61,742 nt of DNA from Micromonospora arborensis (GCF_003205615.1 NZ_PYBV01000027.1:4867-66608), one strand, 5' to 3'. Numbered from the stretch's first letter, positions 52,267 through 61,124 are shown. Translations and numbers: made by a program. Notes: a model not told the origin generated them from the sequence alone.

Positions 52267-53226
52267 TCACTTGCGCTTGCGGATCTCCTCAGCGGCCTGC
52301 GGGACGATCTTGAACAGGTCGCCCACCACGCCGAAGTCGGCCAGCTCGAAGATCGGCGCCTCGCCGTCCTTGTTGACCGCGACGATGGTCTTCGAGGTCT
52401 GCATGCCGGCCCGGTGCTGGATGGCTCCGGAGATGCCGAGCGCGACGTAGAGCTGCGGGGAGACCGTCTTACCGGTCTGGCCCACCTGGAACTGGTGCGG
52501 GTAGAAGCCGGAGTCGACGGCCGCGCGGGACGCGCCGACGGCACCGCCGAGCAGGTCGGCCAGCTCCTCGACCAGCTTGAAGTTGTCGGCGTTGCCGACA
52601 CCTCGGCCGCCGGAGACGACCACGCCGGCCTCGGTGAGCTCGGGGCGGGAGCCCTTCTGCTCGGCGACCCGCTCGACGACCCTGGCCAGCTTGTCGGTGT
52701 CGGTGACCGTGACGGTGAGCTGCTCGATCGCCGGGGTGGCCGCCGCCGGGGTGGGGGTGACCGAGTTGGGCCGGACGGTGACCAGCGGCAGGCCCTTGGT
52801 GACCTTGGACTTGACGATGGTGGAGCCGGCGAAGGCGATCTGCGTCGCGGTGCCGTCGGCGTCGAGACCGACCACGTCGGTCAGGATGCCGTTGTCCAGC
52901 TTGACGGCGAGTCGGGCGGCGATCTCCTTGCCCTCCTGGGCCGAGGCCAGCAGGACGGCGGCCGGCTGCACCCGCTTGACCAGTTCGGCCAGCACCGTGG
53001 CCTTGGGGGCCACCAGGTAGCCGTCGATCTCGTCACCCTCGGCGGCGTAGATCTTCTCCGCGCCGTACTCGCCCAGCTTGCCGCTCAGCGCCTCGGCGGC
53101 GCCGGCGCCGCCGAGCACCACCGCGCTCGGGGTGCCCAGCTCGCGGGCGAGGGTGAGCATCTCCAGGGTGACCTTCTTGACGCCGAATTCCTTGGTGGCT
53201 TCGACGACGACGAGAACCTCAGACAT
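52267..53226 (-). CDS. etfA: Electron transfer flavoprotein alpha subunit
   Basis: 319 residues. FAD-binding subunit of ETF, which carries electrons from acyl-CoA dehydrogenases to the respiratory chain. FAD domain: VVSGGRGVGNADNF, GASRAAVDSGFYPHQFQVGQ, TGKTVSPQLYVALGISGAIQH and KTIVAVNKD. The ATG at 53226 is 14 bp past etfB. Confidence 0.96.
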   Translation of the reverse strand: MSEVLVVVEATKEFGVKKVTLEMLTLARELGTPSAVVLGGAGAAEALSGKLGEYGAEKIYAAEGDEIDGYLVAPKATVLAELVKRVQPAAVLLASAQEGKEIAARLAVKLDNGILTDVVGLDADGTATQIAFAGSTIVKSKVTKGLPLVTVRPNSVTPTPAAATPAIEQLTVTVTDTDKLARVVERVAEQKGSRPELTEAGVVVSGGRGVGNADNFKLVEELADLLGGAVGASRAAVDSGFYPHQFQVGQTGKTVSPQLYVALGISGAIQHRAGMQTSKTIVAVNKDGEAPIFELADFGVVGDLFKIVPQAAEEIRKRK

Positions 53227-53240
53227 GTCCAGACCCGCTC

Positions 53241-54020
53241 TCACACGAACTTTTCGGTGGCGAGGAACTCGACCAGCTTGACGCCGCCCTCGCCCTCATC
53301 GGTGATCTTGGCGCCGCCGGAGCGCGGCGGGCGCTTGGTGTGCTCGACGACGGCGCTGGTGGCGCCGTCGAAGCCCACCTCGGCGGCTGCGACGCCGAGG
53401 TCGGCCAGGGACAGCGTCTGCACCGGCTTCTTCTTGGCGGCCATGATGCCCTTGAAGGAGGGGTAGCGCGGCTCGTTGATGGTGTCCCAGACGGAGACCA
53501 CGGCCGGGGTGGAGGCGGTGACCACCTCGTAGCCCTCCTCGGTCTGCCGCTCGACGGTCAGCGTGGCGCCGTCGACGGTGAGCTTGCGGGCGCCGGTGAG
53601 CGCCGCGACACCAAGCCGCTCGGCGAGCATGTGCGGCAGAACCTGGACCCGGCCGTCGGTGGACTCGGCACCGCAGATCACCAGGTCGGCGCCGAGCTGA
53701 CCGAGAGCGGCGGCGAGCACCTTGGAGGTGGCGACGGCACAGGAACCGTGCAGGGCGTCGTCCAGCACGTGGACGGCCTTGTCCGGGCCCATGGAGAGCG
53801 CCTTGCGGATCGACTCGGTCGCCCGGTCCGGACCCATGGTCAGGATGGTGACCTCGCCGCCGTGCGCCTCCTTGATCTTCAGCGCCTCCTCGATGGCGTA
53901 CTCGTCCATCTCGTTGATCACGTTGTTCGCCGAACCGCGGTCGACGGTGTTGTCGTCATTGCGCAGGTTGCGGTCCGCGCCCGAATCAGGCACCTGCTTG
54001 ACGAGTACGACGATATTCAT
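53241..54020 (-). CDS. etfB: Electron transfer flavoprotein beta subunit
   Basis: 259 residues. AMP-binding ETF partner: MNIVVLVKQVPDSGADRNL, VDRGSANNVINEMDEYAIEEAL, VTILTMGPDRATESIRKALSM (split near 59-79) and the recognition-loop region LPHMLAERLGVAALTGARKL. ATG at 54020 by homology. A GGAGG site is 14 nt away, unusually far, so initiation may be weak. First gene of etfBA; promoter candidate at 54078-54107. Confidence 0.96.
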   Translation of the reverse strand: MNIVVLVKQVPDSGADRNLRNDDNTVDRGSANNVINEMDEYAIEEALKIKEAHGGEVTILTMGPDRATESIRKALSMGPDKAVHVLDDALHGSCAVATSKVLAAALGQLGADLVICGAESTDGRVQVLPHMLAERLGVAALTGARKLTVDGATLTVERQTEEGYEVVTASTPAVVSVWDTINEPRYPSFKGIMAAKKKPVQTLSLADLGVAAAEVGFDGATSAVVEHTKRPPRSGGAKITDEGEGGVKLVEFLATEKFV

Positions 54021-54077
54021 CGCGCTTCGACGACCCTCCTGTGTGGTGATGCGATTCGCTCGCCCGGTATGGGGCGC

Positions 54078-54107
54078 AGCGTCGCGCGTCGGTCGACGCC
54101 AGGTCAA
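54078..54107 (-). promoter_or_regulatory. Candidate promoter of etfBA
   Basis: Minus strand TTGACC (54102-54107), 18-nt spacer, GACGCT (54078-54083). Upstream, TACC-N4-GGTA at 54144-54155 might be an operator. Confidence 0.35.
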
Positions 54108-54207
54108 CCGCGGGCTGTTGTGCAGTTGCCCACCGCGCAATGTTACCTGCCGGTAGCTTGCACTCCCGGGCCACTCAGGGTGACACAGCTCACCGACCGG
54201 TAGCCGG

Positions 54208-54615
54208 TCAGGCCGGCTCGGCCAACGCGCCTCGGATCTGGTCGATGGCCACCGCCTCGGCAGGCGCCACCCCGTCGTGCGCCCGGGCCACCCGGTCCGC
54301 CGCGGTCAACACCAGCGAGCGGTACGCCTCGACGTCCTGCGGTGACTTCTCCTGCAGGATGCGTACCGACTGCCGCAGTGCCGGCAGCACCACCGACTCG
54401 ATCTCCAGCTGCGAGTCCCGGGGAAGCCGAGGCAGCGGGCCGGAGGTCAACGCCTCCTTGACCGTGCCGCTGGCGTCGGCGAGCGCGCCGGACGCGGCCA
54501 GGCTCTCCCGGAGCACCCCCAGCACCCCAGGGTCGGCGTTGGAGACCAGGAAGACGGCACCGAAGGCACCCGTCTTGAGGGTCAGCCGCTCCTCGTCCGT
54601 CAACCGCTGCTCCAT
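54208..54615 (-). CDS. Conserved small protein, function unknown
   Basis: 135 residues, helical and soluble (EERLTLKTGAFGAVFLVSNADPG; LRQSVRILQEKSPQDVEAYRSLV within 90-112). No recognised catalytic motif. Its length and helical pattern suggest a small all-alpha protein. The ATG at 54615 lies 2 bp past the stop of the acetyltransferase gene, so translation is probably coupled. Confidence 0.7.
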   Translation of the reverse strand: MEQRLTDEERLTLKTGAFGAVFLVSNADPGVLGVLRESLAASGALADASGTVKEALTSGPLPRLPRDSQLEIESVVLPALRQSVRILQEKSPQDVEAYRSLVLTAADRVARAHDGVAPAEAVAIDQIRGALAEPA

Positions 54616-54617
54616 GA

Positions 54618-55415
54618 TCACGGAGTGTAGACGTACGGGGTGGTGGTGGTGACCGCGACGAGGCCGAGCCGTTGCAGGATCGGCCGGCTGTCCTCGGAAC
54701 AGTCGACCTGCAACAGCGTTCGGCCCCGCTGCTCGGCCAACCGCGCCCGGTAGGTGACCAGCGCCCGGTAGATGCCCCGGTGACGCCACTGCGACAGGGT
54801 CGAGCCGCCCCAGAGGGTGGCGAAGCCGGTGTTCGCCGGGAACCGAACCCAGCCGGCGCTCACCACCGTCCCGTCCGCCTCGGCCACCACGATGGTGATC
54901 GAGTGCGGGTCGGCGTCGATCTCCTTGGCCAACCCCCGGACCAGGTGCGAGCGGTCCTCCTGCCAGACCTCCTCCTCCATGGCGGCGATCCGCTCCAGGT
55001 CGGCCCGGGAGGTCACCTCACGCAGGCGTACCCCCTCGGGGCTGACCGGCAGCGCGGCGGCCAGCGGCGCGACCGGCCCGACCACGACGGTCTCCCGGTC
55101 CTCCGGCACGAAGCCGGCGGCGCGCAGGCGGTCCGCCAGGTCCGCCGGTTCGTCGTGCCCGTTGAGCTTCCACTCGACCGACTGACCCCGCTCGCGGAAC
55201 AGCTCCACCTGCCGGGCGATCAGCTCGTCCAGCGCGTCGCCGGCGAGTCCGCCGAGGTCGCGGTAGGTGAGGAACCCGCCGGCGTCGAGCCCGACGATCC
55301 GGACCAACGGCCCGTCCCGCTCCACCGTCACTCCGGCCGGGACCGGATCGGGGATCTCCGGACGGAGCTGGTTGTCGTAGGCGGCACGCAGGGTCATTAC
55401 GTCGAGATCGGTCAC
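54618..55415 (-). CDS. GNAT-family N-acetyltransferase
   Basis: 265 residues. The C-terminal half (about 135-265) is a GNAT domain: VRLREVTSRADLERIAAMEEEVW, TIVVAEADGTVVSAGWVRF and the acetyl-CoA-binding WRHRGIYRALVTYRARLAEQRG (around 214-235). The N-terminal half contains another degenerate GNAT-like unit. Substrate unknown. The GTG at 55415 or an ATG at 55397 could be the start. A GNAT gene also accompanies etf in M. tuberculosis (Rv3027c). Confidence 0.86.
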   Translation of the reverse strand: MTDLDVMTLRAAYDNQLRPEIPDPVPAGVTVERDGPLVRIVGLDAGGFLTYRDLGGLAGDALDELIARQVELFRERGQSVEWKLNGHDEPADLADRLRAAGFVPEDRETVVVGPVAPLAAALPVSPEGVRLREVTSRADLERIAAMEEEVWQEDRSHLVRGLAKEIDADPHSITIVVAEADGTVVSAGWVRFPANTGFATLWGGSTLSQWRHRGIYRALVTYRARLAEQRGRTLLQVDCSEDSRPILQRLGLVAVTTTTPYVYTP

Positions 55416-55456
55416 CGGCCCAGGCTAAGTGGGAGGGGAAGCGAATAATCGGCACC

Positions 55457-55849
55457 ATGTGGGCGGCGATCAGGCACTGGTTCGACCCGGCGGAGCTGCG
55501 CTCGGTCGGTGAACCGCCGGACTACCGGTTCTCGCTGGCCAACGAACGCACCTTCCTCGCCTGGCTGCGCACCGGGTTGGCGCTGGTCGGCGGTGGGTTG
55601 GCTGCCGCGCAGTTCCTGCCGCCATTGCCGATGAGCCACCTACGGGAGGTGATCGCGGTCGCACTACTGCTGCTCGGCGGCACGGTCGCGATCCGCGCGG
55701 TGGACCACTGGGCGCGTACCGAACGGGCCATCCGGCTCGGTCAGGAGCTGCCCGCATCCCGGTTTCCCGCCATCCTCGCCCTCGCCGTCGGCGCCGGCGC
55801 GCTGCTGCTGGTGGTCGCCGTCCTGGTCCGGGCGATCGGCGGGCGGTGA
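55457..55849 (+). CDS. DUF202/YidH-family membrane protein
   Basis: 130 residues. Carries the DUF202 signature FSLANERTFLAWLRTGLAL (about 25-43) and three helices (about 38-60, 65-83, 103-127). Function unknown. Overlaps the next DUF202 gene by GTGA. Confidence 0.9.
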   Translation: MWAAIRHWFDPAELRSVGEPPDYRFSLANERTFLAWLRTGLALVGGGLAAAQFLPPLPMSHLREVIAVALLLLGGTVAIRAVDHWARTERAIRLGQELPASRFPAILALAVGAGALLLVVAVLVRAIGGR

Positions 55850-56151
55850 GCACCGCCCGCGACCCGGGGCTGCAACCGGAGCGGACGCGGTTGGCGTGGC
55901 GGCGCACCCTGCTCACGGTGACCGTGGTGGCCGCGCTCGCCGTCCGGCTGGCGTCGCCGGGCGGCCCGACCGGGGCGCTGATCGCCGGCCTCACCGTGCT
56001 GGTGTGGGGTGCCCTGCTGGTGCTCTGCTGGCCCCGCGGCACCGGCACCGGGCCGGCCCGCACCGGCGGCCGGACCCTGCCCCTGGTCGCGTTGGGCACC
56101 GTAGGGCTGGCGCTACTGGGAGTGCTGGCCGTGCTTCGCGGACTGTGGTGA
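55846..56151 (+). CDS. DUF202-family membrane protein (second copy)
   Basis: 101 residues, three helices; the signature is LQPERTRLAWRRTLLTVT (about 9-26). Paired with the preceding copy through a GTGA overlap, an arrangement common for these proteins and suggesting a heteromeric membrane complex. Confidence 0.88.
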   Translation: MSTARDPGLQPERTRLAWRRTLLTVTVVAALAVRLASPGGPTGALIAGLTVLVWGALLVLCWPRGTGTGPARTGGRTLPLVALGTVGLALLGVLAVLRGLW

Positions 56152-56178
56152 CGCGACCCGGTGCGCCATGATGGGTGA

Positions 56179-56589
56179 ATGGTCCGGCTGTACGTTCTCC
56201 TCTTCCTGGTGCAGATTGTCCTCGCCGTCTGCGCGCTGATCAGTTGTCTCTCCGCCGAGGAGGGTCAGATCCGCTCCCTGCCCCGGATCGTCTGGGTGCT
56301 GATCATTCTGTTCTTCCCGCTGGTCGGGTCGATCGCCTGGTTCGTCGCCGGTCGGGAGCCCAACTCCGGCGCCGGCAAGGGTTGGTCGGGCGGCACCGTT
56401 CAGCGGAAGCAACGCCGGCCGGTCGCCCCCGACGACGACCCGGAGTTTCTCCGCTCGGTGCAGGACCGCGCCAAGCAGCAGGACCAGGAGCTCTTCCAGC
56501 GCTGGGAGGAGGACCTGCGCCGCCGCGAGGACGACCTGCGCCGCCGCGACGACGAGCCGCCCCGCGAAGGCGACCGGCCGGAGGTGTGA
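56179..56589 (+). CDS. PLDc_N-type small membrane protein
   Basis: 136 residues. Two transmembrane helices (about 5-25 and 36-57) around RSLPRIVWVLIILFFPLVGSI match the phospholipase D nuclease N-terminal domain family, which acts as a membrane anchor. The cytoplasmic tail is highly charged with an internal RRREDDLRRRDD repeat and predicted coiled coil. No catalytic part. 27 bp past the DUF202 pair. Confidence 0.85.
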   Translation: MVRLYVLLFLVQIVLAVCALISCLSAEEGQIRSLPRIVWVLIILFFPLVGSIAWFVAGREPNSGAGKGWSGGTVQRKQRRPVAPDDDPEFLRSVQDRAKQQDQELFQRWEEDLRRREDDLRRRDDEPPREGDRPEV

Positions 56590-56638
56590 ACGCCACCGCC
56601 GCCGCCCGCTGGGGGCGACGGCGGGTGGCGGGTGCGAC

Positions 56639-58261
56639 TCAGGCCAGGTTCGACGATCGGGGGTACGCGTCGGTCGGGTCGGTGAGCACGTTGACCAGGT
56701 ACGGCACTCCGGCGTCGAACGCCCGCTGCAGGGCCGGGCCCAGATCGGCCGCCTTGGCGACCGTCTCCCCTGCCCCGCCGAGCGCGCTGACCACCGTGTC
56801 GTAGCGCAGCTCCGGCTGGAGGTCGGCGGCCACGTCGTAGCCGTACATGGCCTGCATCGGGTGCTTCTCCAGCCCCCAGATGCCGTTGTTGCCGACGACG
56901 ATCACCACCGGCAGCTTCTGGCGGACCAGTGACTCGACATCCATCAGCGAGAAGCCCGCGGCACCGTCGCCCATCAGCACGCAGATCTGCCGGTCGGGGT
57001 GGCTGACCCGGGCGCCCATCGCGTAACCCATGCCGGTGCCGAGGCAGCCGTACGGGCCCGGGTCCAGCCAGGTGCCGGGCTGGGCCGGCTCCAGGTAACG
57101 CCCGGCGTACGACACGAAGTCGCCGCCGTCGCCGATGGTGATCGCGTCGCGGGCCAGCACCCGACGCAACTCGCCATAGATCCGGGCCGGGCGGATCGGG
57201 TCGGTTTCGGCAGCCATCTCGGCGGCGTCCCGGGCCTTCGCCGCGTCCTCGGCGACGCGCAGGTCGGCGATCCAGTCGGTGTGGTCGGCCCGGTCACCGG
57301 AGTGGTCGGCCAGCGCGGAGAGGATCAGGCGCAGGTCACCGGCGGGGGCGGCAGTCGGGTGCACGTGCGTCGCCCGCTGACTGGGCGCGTCGACGATGTG
57401 CACCACCTTGGCGTCGCCGAAGTCACCGAAGCTGAGCCGGAAGTCCAGTGGGGTGCCGACGACCACGACCACGTCGGCGCCGGAGAGCGCGGCCCGGCGG
57501 GCCTTGGCGAACGCGAGCGGGTGCTCCGGCGGGAGCGAGCCGCGACCCATGCCGTTGGTGAAGACCGGCACCTGCAACGCTTCGGCCGCCTCGCGCAGTG
57601 CGGCGACGGCGTCGCCGGCGTACACGTCGGAGCCGGCGATGATGACCGGTCGCTGCGCCGCGGCGATCAGCATCGCGGCGCGGCCGACCTCCTCCGGGTC
57701 CGGTACGACCGGGTCGACGCCCGTCACGGCGGGCAGCTCGACCTCGGCTACCGAGAAGACCGTCTCGAGCGGGAAGTCGAGGAAGGCCGGGCCGCGGTGC
57801 GGGCTCAGCGCGGCGTTGAGCGCGGCACCCACCGCGCGCGGAATGTCGTCGGTGCTGAACACCGTCTCGGCGTGCTTGGTGACCGGGGAGACCAGTGGCA
57901 GGTGGTCCATCTCCTGCAGGCTGCCGGAACCCCAGCGGAACGCGGGCGCGCGACCACCGAGCACCAGCACCGGGGAGGCGTTGAAGAACGCGCTGGTCAT
58001 GCCGGAGATGCCGTTGGTGACACCGGGGCCGGCGGTGAGCACGGCGAGGCCGGGGCGGCGCTGCAGCTTGGCCACGGCCTCGGCGGCGAAGACCGCGGAC
58101 TGCTCGTGCCGGACGTCGTAGATCGGGAAGTCGTTCTTGTGCGCGGCGTCGTAGAGCGGGAAGACGTGCCCGCCGGAGAGCGTGAACATTTCCCGTACGC
58201 CGTGCGCGCGCAGTGCCGCGAGCGCCAACTCGCCGCCGTGACCCTCGATCCGCTCCGTCAT
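56639..58261 (-). CDS. Acetolactate synthase-like TPP enzyme
   Basis: 540 residues. TPP-dependent enzyme close to the catalytic-subunit-like 'IlvG' proteins of actinobacteria. The activating Glu is in VRHEQSAVFAAEAVAKL, the TPP/Mg motif is LMGDGAAGFSLMDVESL and GNNGIWGLEKHPM. The true AHAS of this locus is IlvB; this paralogue has no small subunit beside it and may use another 2-oxo acid. ATG at 58261 with GGGAGC 6 nt upstream. It lies downstream of an enoyl-CoA hydratase gene on the same strand. Confidence 0.88.
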   Translation of the reverse strand: MTERIEGHGGELALAALRAHGVREMFTLSGGHVFPLYDAAHKNDFPIYDVRHEQSAVFAAEAVAKLQRRPGLAVLTAGPGVTNGISGMTSAFFNASPVLVLGGRAPAFRWGSGSLQEMDHLPLVSPVTKHAETVFSTDDIPRAVGAALNAALSPHRGPAFLDFPLETVFSVAEVELPAVTGVDPVVPDPEEVGRAAMLIAAAQRPVIIAGSDVYAGDAVAALREAAEALQVPVFTNGMGRGSLPPEHPLAFAKARRAALSGADVVVVVGTPLDFRLSFGDFGDAKVVHIVDAPSQRATHVHPTAAPAGDLRLILSALADHSGDRADHTDWIADLRVAEDAAKARDAAEMAAETDPIRPARIYGELRRVLARDAITIGDGGDFVSYAGRYLEPAQPGTWLDPGPYGCLGTGMGYAMGARVSHPDRQICVLMGDGAAGFSLMDVESLVRQKLPVVIVVGNNGIWGLEKHPMQAMYGYDVAADLQPELRYDTVVSALGGAGETVAKAADLGPALQRAFDAGVPYLVNVLTDPTDAYPRSSNLA

Positions 58262-58378
58262 GTCGCTCCCATCGTCCGTGGCCGGGATCACAGGTTACCG
58301 GCCGGTCACTTGACCGTCCGACCGTGGTCCCGGCCGATGGACGCTGCGAGTCAGGGCAGTTGGGGTGTTGCCGACGGG

Positions 58379-59152
58379 TCAGCGGCCGGTGAAGCCCGGC
58401 TTGCGCTTCTCGACGAAGGCCACCATGCCCTCGCGCCGGTCGTCGGTGGCGAACAGCGCCGCGAAGAGCTGCGTCTCCCAGGCCAGGCCCGAGGTCAGGT
58501 CCATGTCCAGGCCGCCGTCGACCGCCAGCTTCGCCGCGCGCAGCGCCTGTGCGGGCCCGGTCAGGTACGGGGTGATCAGCGCGACGGCCGTGTCGTACAC
58601 CTCGGCGGCCGGGGCGACCCGGTCGGCCAGGCCGATCCGCAGCGCCTCCTGCGCGTCCACCATCCGCCCGGACATGATCAGGTCCTTGGCGCGGGCCGGG
58701 CCGACCAGGCGGGCCAGCCGTTGGGTGCCGCCCGCACCCGGGATGATGCCCAGCTTGATCTCCGGTTGGCCGAGTTTGGCGTCCTCGGCGACCACTCGCC
58801 AGTCGCAGGCCAACGCCAGCTCGCAGCCGCCACCGAGGGCGTAACCGGTGATCGCGGCGACCACCGGCTTGGGGATCCGGGCGATCGCGCCGAGCGCGCT
58901 GGACAGGTTCGGCGCGCGGTCGACCATGTCCACGTAGGACATTTCGGCCATCTGCTTGATGTCCGCGCCGGCGGCGAAGACCTTCTCCCCGCCGTACACG
59001 ATGACGGCGCGGACCTCGGGGTCGGCGGCGGCCGCGTCGGCGGCGGCGCGCAACTCCTCCTGCACCTGGGTGTTGAGCGCGTTCATCGGCGGCCGCTCCA
59101 GCCGGATCGTGCCGATGCCGTCCCTGGTCTCCAGCCGAACGAACTCGCCCAC
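58379..59152 (-). CDS. Enoyl-CoA hydratase/isomerase
   Basis: 257 residues. Hydrates 2-enoyl-CoA in fatty acid beta-oxidation or related routes. Crotonase motifs: VFAAGADIKQMAEM (oxyanion hole), ITGYALGGGCELALACD (first catalytic Glu) and GQPEIKLGIIPGAGGTQRL (second Glu). Both glutamates are present, so a true hydratase is likely. GTG start. Functionally fits the nearby etfBA genes. Confidence 0.93.
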   Translation of the reverse strand: MGEFVRLETRDGIGTIRLERPPMNALNTQVQEELRAAADAAAADPEVRAVIVYGGEKVFAAGADIKQMAEMSYVDMVDRAPNLSSALGAIARIPKPVVAAITGYALGGGCELALACDWRVVAEDAKLGQPEIKLGIIPGAGGTQRLARLVGPARAKDLIMSGRMVDAQEALRIGLADRVAPAAEVYDTAVALITPYLTGPAQALRAAKLAVDGGLDMDLTSGLAWETQLFAALFATDDRREGMVAFVEKRKPGFTGR

Positions 59153-59249
59153 GCTGCCCTCACTTCCTCGTCGAAGTCGCGTGCCAACCTTACGACCCGG
59201 CTCGTTTGGGTAAGTAGTGTGGTGTCAGCGCCCGGGCGGGAGTCCAGCC

Positions 59250-59729
59250 ATGATCACTTATTACGACGACAGGTCGGTGCAGGTCACCTCGACCGCCTTC
59301 CGAGTCGACGGCCGCAGCTACGCGCTGACCGACATCACCATGATCTGGCACCGCCGTGGCACCCGTTCGTGGCGCGTGCTCGTGGGCCGGGGCGCGATCG
59401 GCGCCGCACTCGCCGGTCCGTTGGTCGCGGCGGTGCTCGGCGTCGGCGTGGCCGTCTGGCTGCACCGCTCGCCCACGGTGACGATCGCGATCGTCGGCGC
59501 GTCGGTGCTGGTCGGCTTGGCCGTCGGGCCGGTCGCCGACTTCCTCTTCGAACACCTGGACCGCTCGTACGCCCGGGGCAGCCGCCAACTGGAGATCTGG
59601 GCCCGTTGGCGCGGCCAGCCGGTGCGGTTGCTGCGCACCGGTGACGCGCTGCGCTTCGGTCAGATCTACCGGGCGGTGCAACGGGCGGTCGAGCACAGCC
59701 AACCGGCCCGCCCCGGCACCCGCCGCTAG
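59250..59729 (+). CDS. DUF6232-like membrane protein, copy 1
   Basis: 159 residues. Beta-rich N-terminus (ITYYDDRSVQVTSTAFRVDG), two helices (about 48-92) and a conserved end GDALRFGQIYRAVQRAVE. The same layout is in the next gene. I recognise this as an actinomycete DUF6232-type protein of unknown role. GGGAG lies 7 nt before the ATG. Confidence 0.75.
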   Translation: MITYYDDRSVQVTSTAFRVDGRSYALTDITMIWHRRGTRSWRVLVGRGAIGAALAGPLVAAVLGVGVAVWLHRSPTVTIAIVGASVLVGLAVGPVADFLFEHLDRSYARGSRQLEIWARWRGQPVRLLRTGDALRFGQIYRAVQRAVEHSQPARPGTRR

Positions 59730-59739
59730 ACGAGTAGGT

Positions 59740-59785
59740 CCTAACCCTGGCCAGGCTGTGGGCGCAGCCCCTGCCGGTGGTTAGG
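59740..59785. repeat. Inverted repeat CCTAACC/GGTTAGG
   Basis: 7-bp arms (59740-59746 and 59779-59785) around a 32-nt GC-rich interior. The right arm overlaps the candidate -10 TAGGCT (59782-59787) of the next gene, so it may act as operator or terminator. Confidence 0.45.
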
Positions 59786-59787
59786 CT
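59782..59787 (+). promoter_or_regulatory. Candidate -10 (TAGGCT) for DUF6232 copy 2
   Basis: TAGGCT ends 5 nt before the ATG at 59793; no ribosome site is seen. A leaderless transcript is plausible. Confidence 0.4.
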
Positions 59788-59792
59788 TAGTG

Positions 59793-60275
59793 ATGACCCT
59801 CTATTACCGGGACGACGCGGTGCAGGTGACCTCCGAGTCGATCCGGGCGGGCGGTCGCGTGATCGCCCTGTCCGACGTGACGTTCGTCTGGCACGCGCGG
59901 GGGCAGAAAACCCTCGCCGTCCGCGGCCGTGTGCTGGGGCGCGGTGTCCTGGTGCTGCTGCTCTCGCTGCCGCCGTTGGTCGCCGTGGTCTGCGTGCTGT
60001 CACTGGCGTGGTCAGCTCAGGACCGGGGCAACTGGCAGCTGGCGCTGATCATCCTCGCCGCCTGCGCGGTGGGGGCGTTGGTGCTGGTGCCGTTCCTGGA
60101 GATCCCCCTGGGCTGGCTGGACCGCTCCTACGAGCGTGGCAGCCACGTGCACGAGCTGTGGGTGCAGCACCACGGCCGGGAGGACCTGCTGGTACGCACC
60201 CCGGACGCGCTACGGTTCGGGCAGATCTACCGGGCCGTGCAGCGCGCCGTCGAACAGCACGGAGACCATCGATGA
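59793..60275 (+). CDS. DUF6232-like membrane protein, copy 2
   Basis: 160 residues, a diverged tandem duplicate of the preceding gene: LYYRDDAVQVTSESIRAGGR at the start, two helices (about 51-95), and PDALRFGQIYRAVQRAVEQ at the end. The nearly identical last segment (RFGQIYRAVQRAVE) in both copies is the functional core to test. Could also start at the GTG at 59790. Confidence 0.75.
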   Translation: MTLYYRDDAVQVTSESIRAGGRVIALSDVTFVWHARGQKTLAVRGRVLGRGVLVLLLSLPPLVAVVCVLSLAWSAQDRGNWQLALIILAACAVGALVLVPFLEIPLGWLDRSYERGSHVHELWVQHHGREDLLVRTPDALRFGQIYRAVQRAVEQHGDHR

Positions 60276-60333
60276 GCGTCACCGCAGTGTCGCCGTCGGG
60301 CGGTTACGGCACGGCCGACGCACACTTGACCCC

Positions 60334-61062
60334 ATGGCGATTCCCCTCCCCACCCCGGCCGCCGTGGTCGGCCTGACCCGCTCCGCTCTCGACCAGGCGC
60401 TCGGCTCGGCCGCCTCGATGGCCGCCGTGCCCACCCGCGCGTTCGCGGTGCTGGACGGGGTGGAGGCGCTGCTGGCCCGAATCAACGGCGTGGTCGACCG
60501 GATCGAGACGACCCTGGACCGGACCGACCAGGTGCTCACCAGCGCCGAGGCCGCGGTTCGCGAGGTGGCGGTCATCAGCGCCGCCGCGACCACCGCCATC
60601 GACACGGCCACCGAGGTGGCCACCGCCGCCGCCGTGGTCGTCGCCGAGGCCGACCGGGTCTCCCGGGCGGCGGGCACGGTGGTCGCCGAGGCCGACCGGG
60701 TGGCGAACCGCGCCGCCGCCACCGTGGGCACCGCGACGGAGGCCGCCGCCACGGCGGCCGAACTGCTGGCCGCGTACGAGCCGGCGCTGCGCCGGGCCGC
60801 GCCGATGGCCGGGCGGTTCGTCGAGGAGTTGAGTCACGAGGAGATCAGCGCGGCGATCCACCTGATCGACGAGTTGCCCAAGCTCAAGGAGCACCTGACG
60901 GCGGACATCCTGCCGATCCTGGCCACCCTGGACCGGGTCGGGCCCGACCTGCACGACCTGCTGGACGTGACCCGCGACCTCAAGCTCGCCGTGGCCGGCA
61001 TCCCCGGGCTGGGCATGCTGCGCCGACGTGGCGAGAAGCTCGCCGACGAGCCCGCCAGCTGA
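60334..61062 (+). CDS. Ala/Val-rich helical protein, function unknown
   Basis: 242 residues. The middle (about 45-145) is a long Ala/Thr/Val-rich helix with heptad-like spacing (VVDRIETTLDRTDQVLTSAE; repeated ADRVSRAAGTVVAEADRVANR), suggesting coiled coil or membrane-surface association. The C-terminal region is amphipathic and ends GIPGLGMLRRRGEKL. No catalytic motif. The ATG at 60334 lacks a strong ribosome site. Confidence 0.75.
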   Translation: MAIPLPTPAAVVGLTRSALDQALGSAASMAAVPTRAFAVLDGVEALLARINGVVDRIETTLDRTDQVLTSAEAAVREVAVISAAATTAIDTATEVATAAAVVVAEADRVSRAAGTVVAEADRVANRAAATVGTATEAAATAAELLAAYEPALRRAAPMAGRFVEELSHEEISAAIHLIDELPKLKEHLTADILPILATLDRVGPDLHDLLDVTRDLKLAVAGIPGLGMLRRRGEKLADEPAS

Positions 61063-61124
61063 GCCCTCGCCCGCCTGCGCGGTGGCTCAGCAGTCGCAGG
61101 TGATCGTCGTGGTCGGCGCGGTGA

